In this document: positions 32,601 through 45,200 of the stretch, in pieces
Layout: each line of letters starts with the position of its first letter
Position numbering within the stretch: the stretch's first letter is position 1
Source: Antennarius striatus
Lineage: Eukaryota > Chordata > Actinopteri > Lophiiformes > Antennariidae
Direction: 5' to 3'
DNA: 64,000 nucleotides
Assembly: GCF_040054535.1 (NCBI RefSeq)
Contig: NC_090782.1
Coordinates: forward strand, 21,545,001-21,609,000
The notes under the pieces: generated by a model
The model's database searches: none
Seen by the model: only the letters and a program-made list of their open reading frames with translations
Told to the model about the DNA's origin: nothing
Program-made: the position numbers and the translations under genes

Positions 32601-33248
32601 GGCAGTAATGGGCTGCATGAAGAAGATTCCTTAAGATGTCATAAAAGCGGTGGGGTTGTGTCGCAGGTCGTGGGCCCCCGGCCCAGGGCTCTGGCACATC
32701 AATCCTAGCGGGCCTCGCAGACGGATGCCACCTTCTCTCTGGATGTTTTATGCTTTTTGATTGAACACACCGTTGTAATTAAAGGGGGGAGTTGTATATT
32801 AGGCTGTTTTGGTCCGAGTGAGGCCGGAGGCCTTCGATCGACATGCGGTTTGCAGAGTGTGCACTCTTTTCAGGCGTGATTTCTGATATACTGACTGTCG
32901 TTTTGTTTTATCTTAGGATGCAAAAAAATATATACATGTGGTTTTTTTATCTTTGATATTAACATACTGGGCAAAAAAGAAGAAATAATTATAGGTTAGA
33001 TGTGAAGGAAAATTAGCAGAATCATAGAATGACATCTAAAGGACGGAACTGATTTTACATTTAGTTCCACATTCATGCTATTTGTGCTGTTTTGTGAGTT
33101 TTTCTCGCCTGCCTGGAGCATCCCCTCAGTCATGACAAAGATAAACTCATAGTTACCTATAAATGTTTGACTTCAGCTTTCTCCCTTTTTTACAGGAACT
33201 GTGAAGATCAGAAGCTCTTACGAGTTTTTGAAATCCATTGTGGGCTAA
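26680..33248 (+). CDS. itgb3bp: ITGB3BP / CENP-R kinetochore protein, 8 coding exons
   Basis: CENP-R belongs to the CENP-O/P/Q/U/R group of the constitutive centromere-associated network. The human protein is also known as NRIF3, a nuclear-receptor coactivator. Coding exons: 26680-26684, 26954-26990, 27143-27212, 27814-27868, 28646-28724, 28979-29066, 29267-29323, 33196-33248. Phases fit throughout, giving 147 aa (human 177). The first exon holds only ATG plus two bases. Residues about 55-80 (CLRSKMEKSVEAFINAREEL) and 97-120 form helical, coiled-coil-like segments. The C-terminus SYEFLKSIVG aligns with human SYEFLKAILN and is the strongest identification. The protein evolves fast, so the middle exons rest on splice sites and phase more than similarity. 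The last intron is 3.9 kb. The first canonical AATAAA downstream is at 34201-34206. Head-to-head position with efcab7 supports the call. Confidence 0.88.
31870..32100. promoter_or_regulatory. Candidate regulatory element, itgb3bp last intron
   Basis: GC-balanced, repeat-free block within an AT-rich 3.9-kb intron, open in one frame on each strand but without splice-site support. It stands out from its flanks and could be a conserved noncoding element. No function is shown by sequence. Confidence 0.25.
32690..32900. promoter_or_regulatory. Candidate regulatory element, itgb3bp last intron
   Basis: Repeat-free block with TTGATTGAAC, GTTGTAATTAAAGG and GGCCGGAGGCCTTCGATCGA. Its composition is unlike the flanking intron. 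Offered only as a candidate enhancer of the foxd3 neighbourhood. Confidence 0.25.
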
Positions 33249-36200
33249 GGTACGGCAATCCACTTCCGTTTTATTTTTATTTTCGTGAAATGATTTACAA
33301 ATCCAAGTTTCACAAACTGACAGAAATCCATTTCTATACATCTTGTTCTGTTAACAGACTGTTTTAGTTTCTGGAAAGCCTTCCTCCTGTGAATCCTCTT
33401 CTTTTTGAACATCCTTTCTTGACAGTGACTGTAGTGTGTGTGTAATATCACAAGGTGCCAGTGGGGTTACAATCATGTTTTCCTCTCCCATATTCCCTTG
33501 GTTTTGTTGTTTGCGAGGCATCTCTGCTGTTGACAGCTAACAGAATTGCTCTTCACCTCTGTGCGCATGATCCCGCGGAGATAAGGCAGGAGATGAATGT
33601 GAAATCTGTGCTGTCAGCTGCGAGGCTTGAAATGTCTTGGAAGCCGTCACTCATTTGCTGGGGAGAAGCGTCTGAAACGGTGGGAGCGAATCCTCTGACA
33701 TGTTAGACTCCGTTTCTCACGCCGGAGCATCTGCCTGGCAGCTGACAAATGTTGATCCTACATTAACCACCATCTTGCAACGCTTGTGCAAATAATGTTC
33801 TTTCAGATGGCAACCTTCTTCCCCCTTCATGGCAAAAAAACTATGCGATCATCCCCACCTGTGCCGTTTAGCACATTTAAAAAGTAAATGCGGGGAGGGG
33901 GCAGACTTAAGTCTCTTTATTTGGCGATGCATGGGAAGGCCGAGGCCTCTCGCTGCAAGAGTCGACCTAAAGCAACAGCTGGTGTTCACAGCAACATTTC
34001 CTATTTCTGCCTAAGGTGGATCGTGTAGCTCTCACTTTATCACCTCGAGAGGCAAAGTGAAGGACAAAGCCAGCACACCCATAAACAAAACTAATGTTTT
34101 CATACAAGCCCCTTTTGAAATTGATGGATTGGTCCGTGGTGCTTTCAATGCCTCCTCCCCCCTCCGCGTACCACCCCTGAATTATCAGAAATCTGTTATC
34201 AATAAAGCTCCTCTTCTTTCTTCTCGTATCAATAGCTTTTAGTACTCTGGCGTCCCTCGGGGAGGGTTTTTCGTCTCGTATCAGTATCTGAGATTTAAAG
34301 CCACGCACCTGACTGCTGGATAAGTAGTCAGGTGTGAGGCAACAGGCGCCTAGTTGTTCATCGTGGTTTCAAGACTCACTCTCTGGTGAGTAATTATCAA
34401 ATTAATTTTAAACTGCAAAATTTGCTGCCAAGGACACAGATGCCCACAGGAAGAAAAACCCTCAATGAGTTCAGTATTGTGTAAAATTGTAAAAAAAATA
34501 TATAAATAGAAGGAAATCAGCAGATTGAAGAAGCCAGTTATGTACTGAACATTTTTCGGGCCCTTTGGCTCCAGCAGAACACAAACTGGATCGAGTTGAA
34601 ACGGCTGAATGTGACATCCATGTACAAGTTTCCAATCGCAGAAGCACCCCCAGCCAGAGAAAGCAGAGTGATTTAAAAGGTTATCACTACTAGTCTGACT
34701 GGGAGGGGGATACGACATGCTTAGCTCAGCTTTATCTTCTAGCCTGTTCTTTGTTACAATAGAGGAAATCATCAGTTTCTGTTGTGATGGATCATCTTTT
34801 TAACACGTTACATGTTAATAAAGTGTATCATAAATGATCGATCTGATTGGTCTGTTTTTGGTTATTTTACTTCAGTTTAAATGCATTATACTCTTATTTC
34901 CCTAAAATTAATTTATCTTCCCATTTCAGTCGTGGAACGTATTTTTCCCCACATGTTCTATTTCTGAATAACGTTAAAAAAAACCAGTGCAAACCAGCAT
35001 CTTTCACACCTGCCCCGACTGGCCCCTGGTGTTCAGATTCCATTTTAGTAACAGTTTCCTGGATCTTTGGCTCCTATTTGTCCTTGTGCCCCTTTATTGG
35101 CCGGTGGCCTGGAGCCTCCGATGCGCCGCCAACCCCTGCTGACCTGATAACATTTATAGTTGTAATGGGGTTTTTTATGCCCGTCATTAACGGGCTCAGA
35201 GATTGGAGAAAGAAATTGCTTGTACCTTTTTCTGTGGTATTTCAACTTTATAGCATTATGTTCGGATATGTCACCTTCCATCATCTTCTTTTTAAGGCCT
35301 GTCCTGTCAGTGGTTGTGTTTTAAATGAACAGGTCTTTTGTGTGGACCCCTTCTAGAATCCGGGACTAGTAATGAATATTTAATGATGTTGAGTAAGAGC
35401 TTTGAAAGATATAATTTCTGTCCAATTATTGGCTCTGTCTCTGCCAGACTGTTGGGGGTGGGGGTGGGGTGATTTAGCAGACAACTTGGTAAATGTAGAC
35501 AGTTTATATGAAGCTGCTCAAGATCTAATCATTTAGTAAATTTGGCAATAAAACCAATGCTCACTTAGGGTGATTGGAAAACTATTTATTTTCACAAAAA
35601 CTAAGTTTGTACAACATAACTTCAATGATGGATAAAAAATATACAGTATAAAACTGTAAATTGAGTATGCATTATTAATCACAACCAACAGAATTTTAAA
35701 AATACCAAGTTTAGCTCCACCACCATCTCGTCCTTTACACAAATTCAACACGCCTGTTAGACCACGAGGAGGTGATCCTGCTAGGTGGCCACCATAAAAT
35801 AATAGCACCGTGTGGTGGCCACACATTGGTCCATCCAATAAAAAAAATTAAATTAAATTAAAAAATTCCAAAAAAGAACACATTTATTTATTTGGTCCAA
35901 ACTGGAGACGTAACGTTTTTGCTTTTACAAGTGATGTGTTGCTATTTTGTAGCGTGACACAACATGCTTCAAGATGCATTTGTGGAAAGCTGCAATTACA
36001 ATTTTATTTTTCTTGCATAAATTATCAAATTTCCCATTTTGGCTGAGCAACAGCCTCAAACTTAAAGAAATTCAATGCCCTGCAATAAAAAGAGAAAAAA
36101 AATCGAAGTAAAACAAAACAATTCCACTAAAAAATGCTCCCAACAAATTTTCTTTTGATTTATCTTAGAAGCTTTACTTTTTTGCCCTTTGCTCAAGATG

Positions 36201-36252
36201 TGATAAAACATACACTATCCTGATTGGGTTCAGAACCCTACATTTGGTCCAC
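33249..36252. other. Convergent gap between itgb3bp and alg6 3' ends
   Basis: About 3 kb holding both 3' UTRs. Minus-strand AATAAA candidates for alg6 lie at 36003-36008 and 35585-35590; a plus-strand AATAAA for itgb3bp is at 34201-34206. The blocks 33500-34260 and 35120-35340 are repeat-free and motif-rich (TGAATTATCAG, TTATCAATAAAGC, CCTGATAACATTTATAG). No further gene was seen. Confidence 0.5.
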
Positions 36253-39200
36253 TCAGTTGTTCTTGGTCTTTCTCCTGGGGGGAGAGCTGAACTGGACGAT
36301 GTTGAAATATAAAAACATCCCCAGGAAGTGCAGGAAGGCAGCGGCAGACACCAACACGGGAAACAGGTCCGGTAGATGAGGCGGGGGAACCAGGGCTGCG
36401 CTCACGATGCTCAGAGCAGCCATGATCGCAACACTGACATAGAACTGGAACAGAGACAATGTGATTGTGAATGTTTTTGTCAAATATAAATAATTCTCAC
36501 ATCTGAAAGGAGGAATTGTGAACCGGCTGCCTTTGGTCTTCATAATGTAATTTCAAATATAAGATTTTTGCTCGATCCACTTAAACGCAGTAAAATGCAT
36601 ATCAGCTGATTTAGATTTTAGGGATGGTGACTGCATTAGAGGCAAACACTTCTACATTATTCACATTGGTGTTTCCGATTGGTGTTTATTTTCATCCTAT
36701 TATTGCCATCATCTGTTTTCTCCAGCTTCCTGTTCCGGGTGCAAATTACATTTCCTGCCGTCTTCTTACCAAACTGCTGCCCTGTCTTTCATGTCGACAG
36801 ATCTTTTTTTTGCTTCTTTTCTTCTGATATTGCATGTGACCATCAAAACGGAACACATTGCACATTATTATGATCTGATTGAAAAGAAAATGGGGGGACA
36901 ACGGACTGCTTGTGTGTTGAGTTCATGATGAAACGCTAAACTGTTCCTTGTAAAACTTTAGAAAGAGTGGACACCTCAGGCTAAGAGCAAACTGTTAGCG
37001 TAACCCTTAATTTTAAGTGCAACTATAAATACAGAACCAATGAGTGGTTTCATTTCACATCACATTACATATTTATCACTGAGTGACTTTCATCAAATTG
37101 GTCACTTTAGAGGTGCCATAAAGACGAGAAACACCTCCTGCAAACACCCTTCCCACCGCCACCGAACCCATGAAACCTTACCGCTTACATCGGGGCTCGC
37201 TATTTATTCTGCTTGTGTAAATAAATATCTAGGCAAACCTGTGTTAATGACACGCGCTATAAAAAGACACCACCTCTTAATCTCTGACACCCTACCGGTG
37301 CCCCTGTCGCTCAGCGGTTGCCAGCGCTGCCACTTCAGACGCTGTGGAAACTTAAATAAGTGATAAATAATTCTTTGGTTGGCAACGGCTTTCATCCCTA
37401 GACAGCTAACACAGCTTACAGCGGCACATGATCTTATTTACACAGATGGATATATCGTCTCACACGGTTGCAATTTGGGTCTGGTGCCATTTTTTTTTAG
37501 AAGTAAGGACCGACCGACGGTCCTGACACCAGTACCCTTCATATTACAAAATGCATCAGCAGTACATCCTCCTTCCACGGTGTTACGAGGGAAGACGTGA
37601 GCTGTGGACGTCTTTGTATAGAACAAAACAAAAGAGGTCACAATGTGAAAGGTCAAAAATGGCATTATTCCATGTCTTAACAAACAAAAACTTGTGACTT
37701 TAGAGTAGTTTGCTATTACAAATACATTCCAAGCGTAGATGTTTTGCATTACTTGTGTATTTTGCGGTCTGTGTTGATGTAAACTGAGATAAAGACGTAC
37801 AACATTGTCTGAGAAATCCACATGACCACTATTCTTTTGCAACCAGTCAGAGCTGCAGGCATAATGACACAAAGATCCCTCTTCCTGTGCAAATCTCTTA
37901 ATGCAGAATGTTTGACCATCAGAATGTGACTAATATTAAGTGTGCAATCGCATTTAATACTGAGTTAATATACACTTTAATGTTGTTATGAATGTATCAC
38001 ATCCTGAGGAGACGGGGACATTGACACCATTGTGCAAAGAAAAAAAAGTCTCTTAAATCAGAATAACATTTCTGATTTTCTTAACAGCCAAATAGTGACC
38101 TGGCTAGAACACAGATCACAAATCAGCGACTGGCTTTTCAGCGCTCGGGCCTCACTGACCTTCCATCTCACGATGCAGACCAGGTCCAGTTTGGGTAGGC
38201 AGAAAAACAGTTTGCGGTAGGCGTCCAATCTCAGCTCTTCCTCTGAATAGCACTCCAGCGCCGACAGCAGATAGGTGGCAAGGAAGAGGAAGGCAACCGA
38301 GGTCACGGCGTAGGGCAACAGCAGCCCGTCCTTGATAAGCAGAGGCACCATGCTGGACAGAGGGACAAGAACAACTGTTTGTTTACAGATTATGATAGAA
38401 GCACTTTGTGAATGAATAATGAGCACAACAGAACAAGCAATTAAAAGTGACAAAACAAATTATGCAAGAATAGAAGCATGACATTTTCCCCTTTTTACAT
38501 GGATTATGCAGCTTTGATACAGATTTTACAACAAAAAAGAGAATATAAACGCAGCATTTTTAAAACGTTATGAAGTTTAGTATCATGTTTGCAAAGGAAA
38601 AAAGTCTAAAAGACGAAGCTAAACTACGCTGCTTTTACCCGGCAAGCTCGCACAACTTGCCTGCCCTCAGGCGGGGGTGGGGGGTGGTGGCTCTGACGTT
38701 AATACTGAGCTTATCTTAGTTTAGTAGAGGGGCATGGACAAGAACAACAGTTGACTCATAGTAAATCGCATGTCACCCAGGCTTGTAAAAACCTATCCGC
38801 TCACGACAAGCCCCTCATTCTGACTTTTTACTCCAACCAAAAAAAAAAAGCCCCATTCAGCAGATAAATGTTTAACCACTTGGAAATACATACTTGGTCA
38901 ATTTGAACAGACTGGCTGCAGTCTGTCCTCCCGTAATTGCGATGCTTAAGCACGCATTCAGCAAACGACGCAAACAAAAGATGTATTTTTTATTTTTTTT
39001 TAACAGCAGTGCCCACAGAGGTTGCAGATAATGTGAAGTCAGACTGTACTGGGACGCAGCTACAGAATGACCTCCTGTCCCTACACAAGGCACACTTAGA
39101 CGGCTGGCATGCTGACTATGCCATGTAATCCCCAGATACCCTTATACTAAACCACATCCACAACAATTAGTGCTGCCGGAAGAATTTAACAACAGCTGGT

Positions 39201-42200
39201 GAAAGTTAGACACAACATTTGCAGGGCTACTCGTTCTCTTCCATTCATGGTCCTCGGCCCGGCCCGTGTCGCAGGCCTTTAGGGCTTTCTGAGGATCGTA
39301 GCCGTCGTTGCCTTTCGTCCCATACTCAACAATTACATGAAAAGACGAGAAAAAAAGAATAATAATTTTGTAACCAAAAAAAAAGGAAGCACTGAATTTT
39401 AGAGTAGATCCAAATATAAGGGTGGAGCCAGGATTCCTTTTCTCATATCCCAATTTGACTTCCGTTTCAGACTCTATGGTCAGACAGACAGGAAGCTGCC
39501 TACAAGGAAGTATCGCGTGTCCAACCTTTTCCAGTACTTTGCATGCAAGTAATTCAAGAATAATAAGAGTAGTGATAGTGTTTCCTCCTACATACACTTA
39601 CCTGAACGAGGAGATCAGCAGGAACCAAACACACATGAGGGGGAGATGACTCAGCAGGAGGCAGACGGGCCTGAAGCAGATCAACAGGTCAAAACCCGCA
39701 GCTAAACAAACCATTATTTTACAAACCATATTATTTTACAGTAAGAGAGGAAGTAAGGCCATATTGACACTGATGCCAACTGATGTGATGTGTGTATCAT
39801 ATTGAAGCAGTTAACCTGATATGACATCCACATTAGTTGACTCACAGACTCTCTAGAGCAGTGTTTCTTTACCTTGTTGGAGGTGCCGAACCCTGCCGAT
39901 TTCATATACTCACTCACCGAACCCTTTTTTTTTTTTTTTTTCATATTTAAGACATAAGTATGTGTTTTACTGGTGTATTTAATGAATTGTGCATTAATGT
40001 CACCTTTTTCAAAGAACAAAACCAAGACAGTGCATGAACTCACATCAAATGACCTACCTGCAAACCAGTGTGACTTCTGCTGTTGTTATTGAGAGACCAG
40101 CTCAGATATGTGTGGCTTCACCGTGGCAAGTGCTACTTTTATGTCATTTTCACAGCAAAGTCTGTTTCTTTTGTTTTCCATGCAGCGTGCGAGACTAGAG
40201 TTGCTCAACTTGACATTGTAAATCATGCAGAACGCTGACTCCCATCACGTTCCGTTATACAGTACTGTACATGTAAATCCACGTTGAACATATTCATCCG
40301 ACCACTTTCTTTTTTTGCTCAACATAGTTACTATGAATTAAAATATTAAAGCAATCAGATGACGTACCATCATGACAGGTATAAATCGACTACTGAGTGC
40401 GCAAAATGCCCTGTAGCACAGGTAGGCTAATCGATGTAGCGTAATCACCTGCAGCCAGTGATGGCTAAGGAGGGCGTGTCCTCACCAACTGACACGATGT
40501 GTCAAACGTACACAGTGATTCGTGTATGTTCGGCAAAAACACCCGACACGATGTGTCAGGTGTTTTGTCTTGACCTCCGTCTCCGCCGAACCCCTGAGAC
40601 CGACTCACCGAACCCTTGGGGTTCGATCGAACCTAGGTTAAGAACCATTGGTCTAGAGGCAGTCCAGTGCTGGCTTTTAATGTGACTGCGTGATAAAAAT
40701 CGATTACTGTGCTTAAAAATACAAACTTTTCCTAAAAAGACTTTGTTGTCAAAACGCCACAGTGGTGATATTATGTCCGTGTGTCTTTGTGGTGAAGGCC
40801 TGCTGTTAGCTGAACGTCGCTGGTGGTCGCTGGGGAACCTTTTCCACCGGTCCCTCAGCCCATAATTACAACCAGCGCTCACTGGCGATCCTGTTACGGC
40901 CCAATAATTGATCCCGCGCAAACAACATCCCGAGCTGCCGCCTGCCGTTCCCCCCTGATCCCTGGACATGCATTACTGATTGATTCAGTGGGACAGGTGG
41001 GAGATATAACTCAATACTTAATAAAGCAACAATCTACTCTAATCTAGATTAATAGATGAGCCTAGATCTAGGAAGCTAATCCCTTGCTGTCAAATCTATG
41101 ATAGACTTTGCCGCTTCACACATGTGGACGTAATTGGTAATAAATCACGCTAGCCTGTGTGCACTTGCATCATTTAGGGATAAATATAACCCGAGTCCGA
41201 AACACACCGGTGCGTTTCACAACGATGGTGAGTAGCCCATTGGTTGACATGTTTGTACTTAAATAGATTGTTCCTATGAAACTACAGCCGGACAATGATG
41301 TCACTGCTAAAGGTATTAAAGTCAGGATTGAAGGAGATTTGAGCTGGACTGCCCCTTTGTGAGCAGAAATTAAATCTATTCGTGAACATCTGAGGTATCG
41401 CTGCAGGATAGAGAACGTTACTTTGCATTTGTGGCCCCAGGACTTACAGAGCAGCCAAGAGAATGGACTTCTCGTGGACGTGGTAGGAGAAGAGGAAGAA
41501 TCCCAGAGAAGAATTAATCTGGAGGGAGCATTAAAGATATCTTGGATTATTTGTTGTACAATGAACAAAAGCGTCGGTAATAGTGTAATCATAAGACAAG
41601 AGAGTGAAAGCAGGTTTTAGATGGTATTTACCAAGGCCAGTTTAAACTGCCAGAAGGTGGGCTTCATCAGGAGTCTGACAGAGGAAGGTAGGACTGCTAG
41701 GAGGGTGCAAACGATGCTAGAAAAAAACAACAAACAGTCGGATTATCTCACTAAAAATATATTAAGGATGAAAATTCCCATGGGATGATGATAGAAAAAG
41801 ATTAAGTGAATATAAAGGGAAGTGGTGTATCAAACAATGTGGACCAAACAAGAATAATTTAATTTGTTCGCTATTTGAAGCTCACACGTTTCTGTTGTGC
41901 AAACACGGCTTCATGTGAAAACAGCTGACAATCACATATTTGCAAAAACAGTGAATTACAAAAGACACACTACCCCAACAACAAGGCCACGTTTGTTTTC
42001 CATCAGATGCACCAAATGATCATGATTTTATGTTAGATTCTGACTTTTGATACAGTTCAAGCCCAAAATTGAATTGTGGACGCATCGTGTTGCTTTTTTA
42101 GATGCATTCGAAGAGCAGCAGTTTAACCCTTCAATTGTCACATTGGGGGTGTGGGGGGTGTGGGGTTGAAGCACCGGAAGAGAGCGCCAATGTGAAAGTG

Positions 42201-45200
42201 TGAATGTGCCGAGAGGTCGCGTGGTGAATTAGTTCAAGGCGCGAGGGCAACAAAGCGTTTGCACGGCAACACAGAAAGGAGCAGAGCGACGATAGAGGAA
42301 GACAGATCGCACTAATAAAGCTTCAGTAACTGGGTATTTGTGAAAGCAATGTGTTACGCCTGTGTTATGTTTAGGGCAGGGTTTTGCAGTCCGGAAGAAC
42401 ACGGATCACTTTTCACAGCTGATTCATTTAATGTACACAGTACACCCACTCCAGAGCGTTTAGCAATCCGCTGCCTGTGCCAAAAAGACAGAGTGTTTTT
42501 CATTTGTTTGAAATACACTACAGTCAAAGAAGTCCAACTTGATCCCCGGACTTAGCAGTGTGGCAGAAACGTGTCCATGCCGTGAACATACGACCGCTAA
42601 ATTTAGAGCGCTGGGTTATTTAAGCAGGCCCCACCATGACACAACTGCTGCACCGACTTTTCCTCGCTGTGATTGGGCAGGTTCTGAAATAAATTAGCTA
42701 CAACTACTTCCCGTGATACAAAATCAATTAAAAAAATACAGAAATTCAAGTGTTTCTTGAACTATTTTCGCTCATCATCAAATTAATTTATCTTCATTTC
42801 CCTTAAAGACACAGCCCAGGTTTTCAAAATGACAGTCAGGTGCGCAACACAATTTTCATAGCTCCTAGAGCGGTTCAGCCTCTTGCAACCGCATTTCTAA
42901 ACACAGCTGTGATGTCATGCTCCAGAGTTCTTCACAAGATGTTCCCTGAGGTCATCATCGTGTTTTTAAACCGTAACTGTCTCCATGCCTTTGAGCAATA
43001 TCCCCACTACCAAGAAATTAGAGGAATGAAAAGGACAGACACGAGAAATGAAGATGAAGGATGAAGAAAGACTGACATAAGTAAAGATGGTGAAGGAAAC
43101 AAAGGAAAGACAGAAGTGAAGACAGGTGAGAGGGATTACCTGAGGTTGAGCTGGGAGTCACTGGACAGGTCGGATTTAATCTTAATCAGGATGTTCAAGC
43201 TGCACCATGCATTGGCCACCTTGTCCTACCCACACAAACATAAAGAACACAAAATTAGAAAATCAACGAGATATTTGTCAAAAAAAAAAAATAACTCAGA
43301 GAAGAATTCCACTTTGAAGACAGCAAAAAAAAGTGTCATGGCTCTAAGACTTACAGCCATGAAATAATGACTTATAGTCTAAGTCATTATTTCCCTGCGA
43401 CAAAACTTTCCCAGGCATTCCTGACGGACATTCGAACGCCACCCACCATCATAAATTTGCTCGCCCGTCAGAATAGCCATGTGACTGATTTGAAAACTGA
43501 AGTGGAGCGTCGAACCAGAGTCGTTCCGCAACAACCACCGAGCAGAGCTAAAAAAATAATACAGGATCTAAATACCAAACAACTAAATGTAAAAAAAAAA
43601 TGTTTTCATTCATTTTGTTTCATTTCTCCTCTAAACTTTTTATAGACATGCTAGACTTTCTAACTTTACGTATTTTTTTATTAATAACCTGATCTTTAAA
43701 GCTTGTGAATGATATGGAAAGATGCGTTACAACTTGAATGCCAGCCTATAAGTGAGTGTGTGCTTTATCGATGGGGGGTGGGTGGGTGGGGGCGTTGTTG
43801 TGAGGTTGGCTTGATTTAAGTGCTGCAGCAGTTGTGCTGGGATCGGATGATGGCGAGGCCCGCCGCCGCTGTGAGCCGTGATACCGCACTACACAGACAC
43901 AGCATATGTAGATCAGCGCCGTGATGCCACTGTGGATGGCTTCAGTATGTGAGCCCGCTCTAGAAAAACTATTTCTGGCCTTCTCCTCCTCCTCCCCGGT
44001 GCCACAGCTGCTGGTGGCACAGCTGTGTGGATTTTAGTGGCAACCCAGTCAGCGGCGCTGGGCCATCCACTGCTGCTGTCGTCTCGGCCCCTGTCGCTTT
44101 CCTCTCAGCTCCAAATAACCGCCACCAGAATGTTCCTGGATGCTGCCTGAAGGCAACACATGAACAAGTGGGGGGGGGGGGTGTAGGTTCCCATCGGTTA
44201 AAAAAAAAAAATGGGTGGGGGTGCAGCTTCTTCACCTACAAACTAGAATGGAATTTCACAGGGAGAAGCATTTGCTGCCATTTTTTGAGAGCAGGCAGCA
44301 ACGTGAGACGCCAGAATGCATCTCGGTGGGTAAACTTACAACGGCCAGGAGTTGCTACAGTCACCAGCACCCTCCTCCACACACACACACACACACACAC
44401 ACACCACCAAGACCACCACCACCCCCCTTCTCACCCCTGTCGCCTTGTCCAAAGCTTCTGCTTACGTGCACAATTTCACAATTAGTTCAGGACGAGCCGC
44501 CCTGGCAGCTCCTGGTGCTGTCGTCACGGGGGGGTATAGCGTCTCTCACACCCTGTGTATTATGTTTGCATCATAACGTTGAACAAATACTGCCACAGAC
44601 ACACAGACATGTGCTCCCCCGGTAGAATTTTCAATTACTTCTCATGTCCATGACACCTTGGGATGGGTGCCACCTTGATACTCCGTACAAGAGGGGGGGA
44701 TACATGGTTTCAGGAATGGGAGCTGCAGACCTTTGCCTGAACTGTCAGTCACACACAAACTTATTTTTCTCCCCTGACAGCTTTCAGCATCGCCAGCTGA
44801 AATCTTTGAAGTATTTTTTTTCCTCAGAGATCACCACCAATCCCGTGCTTTCTTTTTGTCTCAGGTTGACCGCAGAACAGAAATATACAGGTATAAGAAA
44901 AACGAGACATTTCAGGCATTCCAAATATCTCATCTTCATTGGGAAGAAGAGTTGTGAAGTTCTTGAGTGAAAAATTAATCATAATGATAAGAATATTTTT
45001 TTATAAAAGGCTGAAAACACCCAGGTAATAAATTAGTTCCATTTATATTCTCCTCCATGACATCCTGAACTCAAACGTCTCGCAGAGATGGCATGAAACA
45101 CCTTTTGCCATTTTATTCTACTGTTTTCTAGATAAACACTAGAAAGGTGTTCACCTAGACCAAGGTATGGACCAGTGGGGGCGTGGGGGGTGCCACAAAA

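Noticed and set aside
39714-40043. Coding gene inside alg6 intron 11
   Set aside because: Part of the inverted hAT copy with a homopolymer run; no intact transposase.
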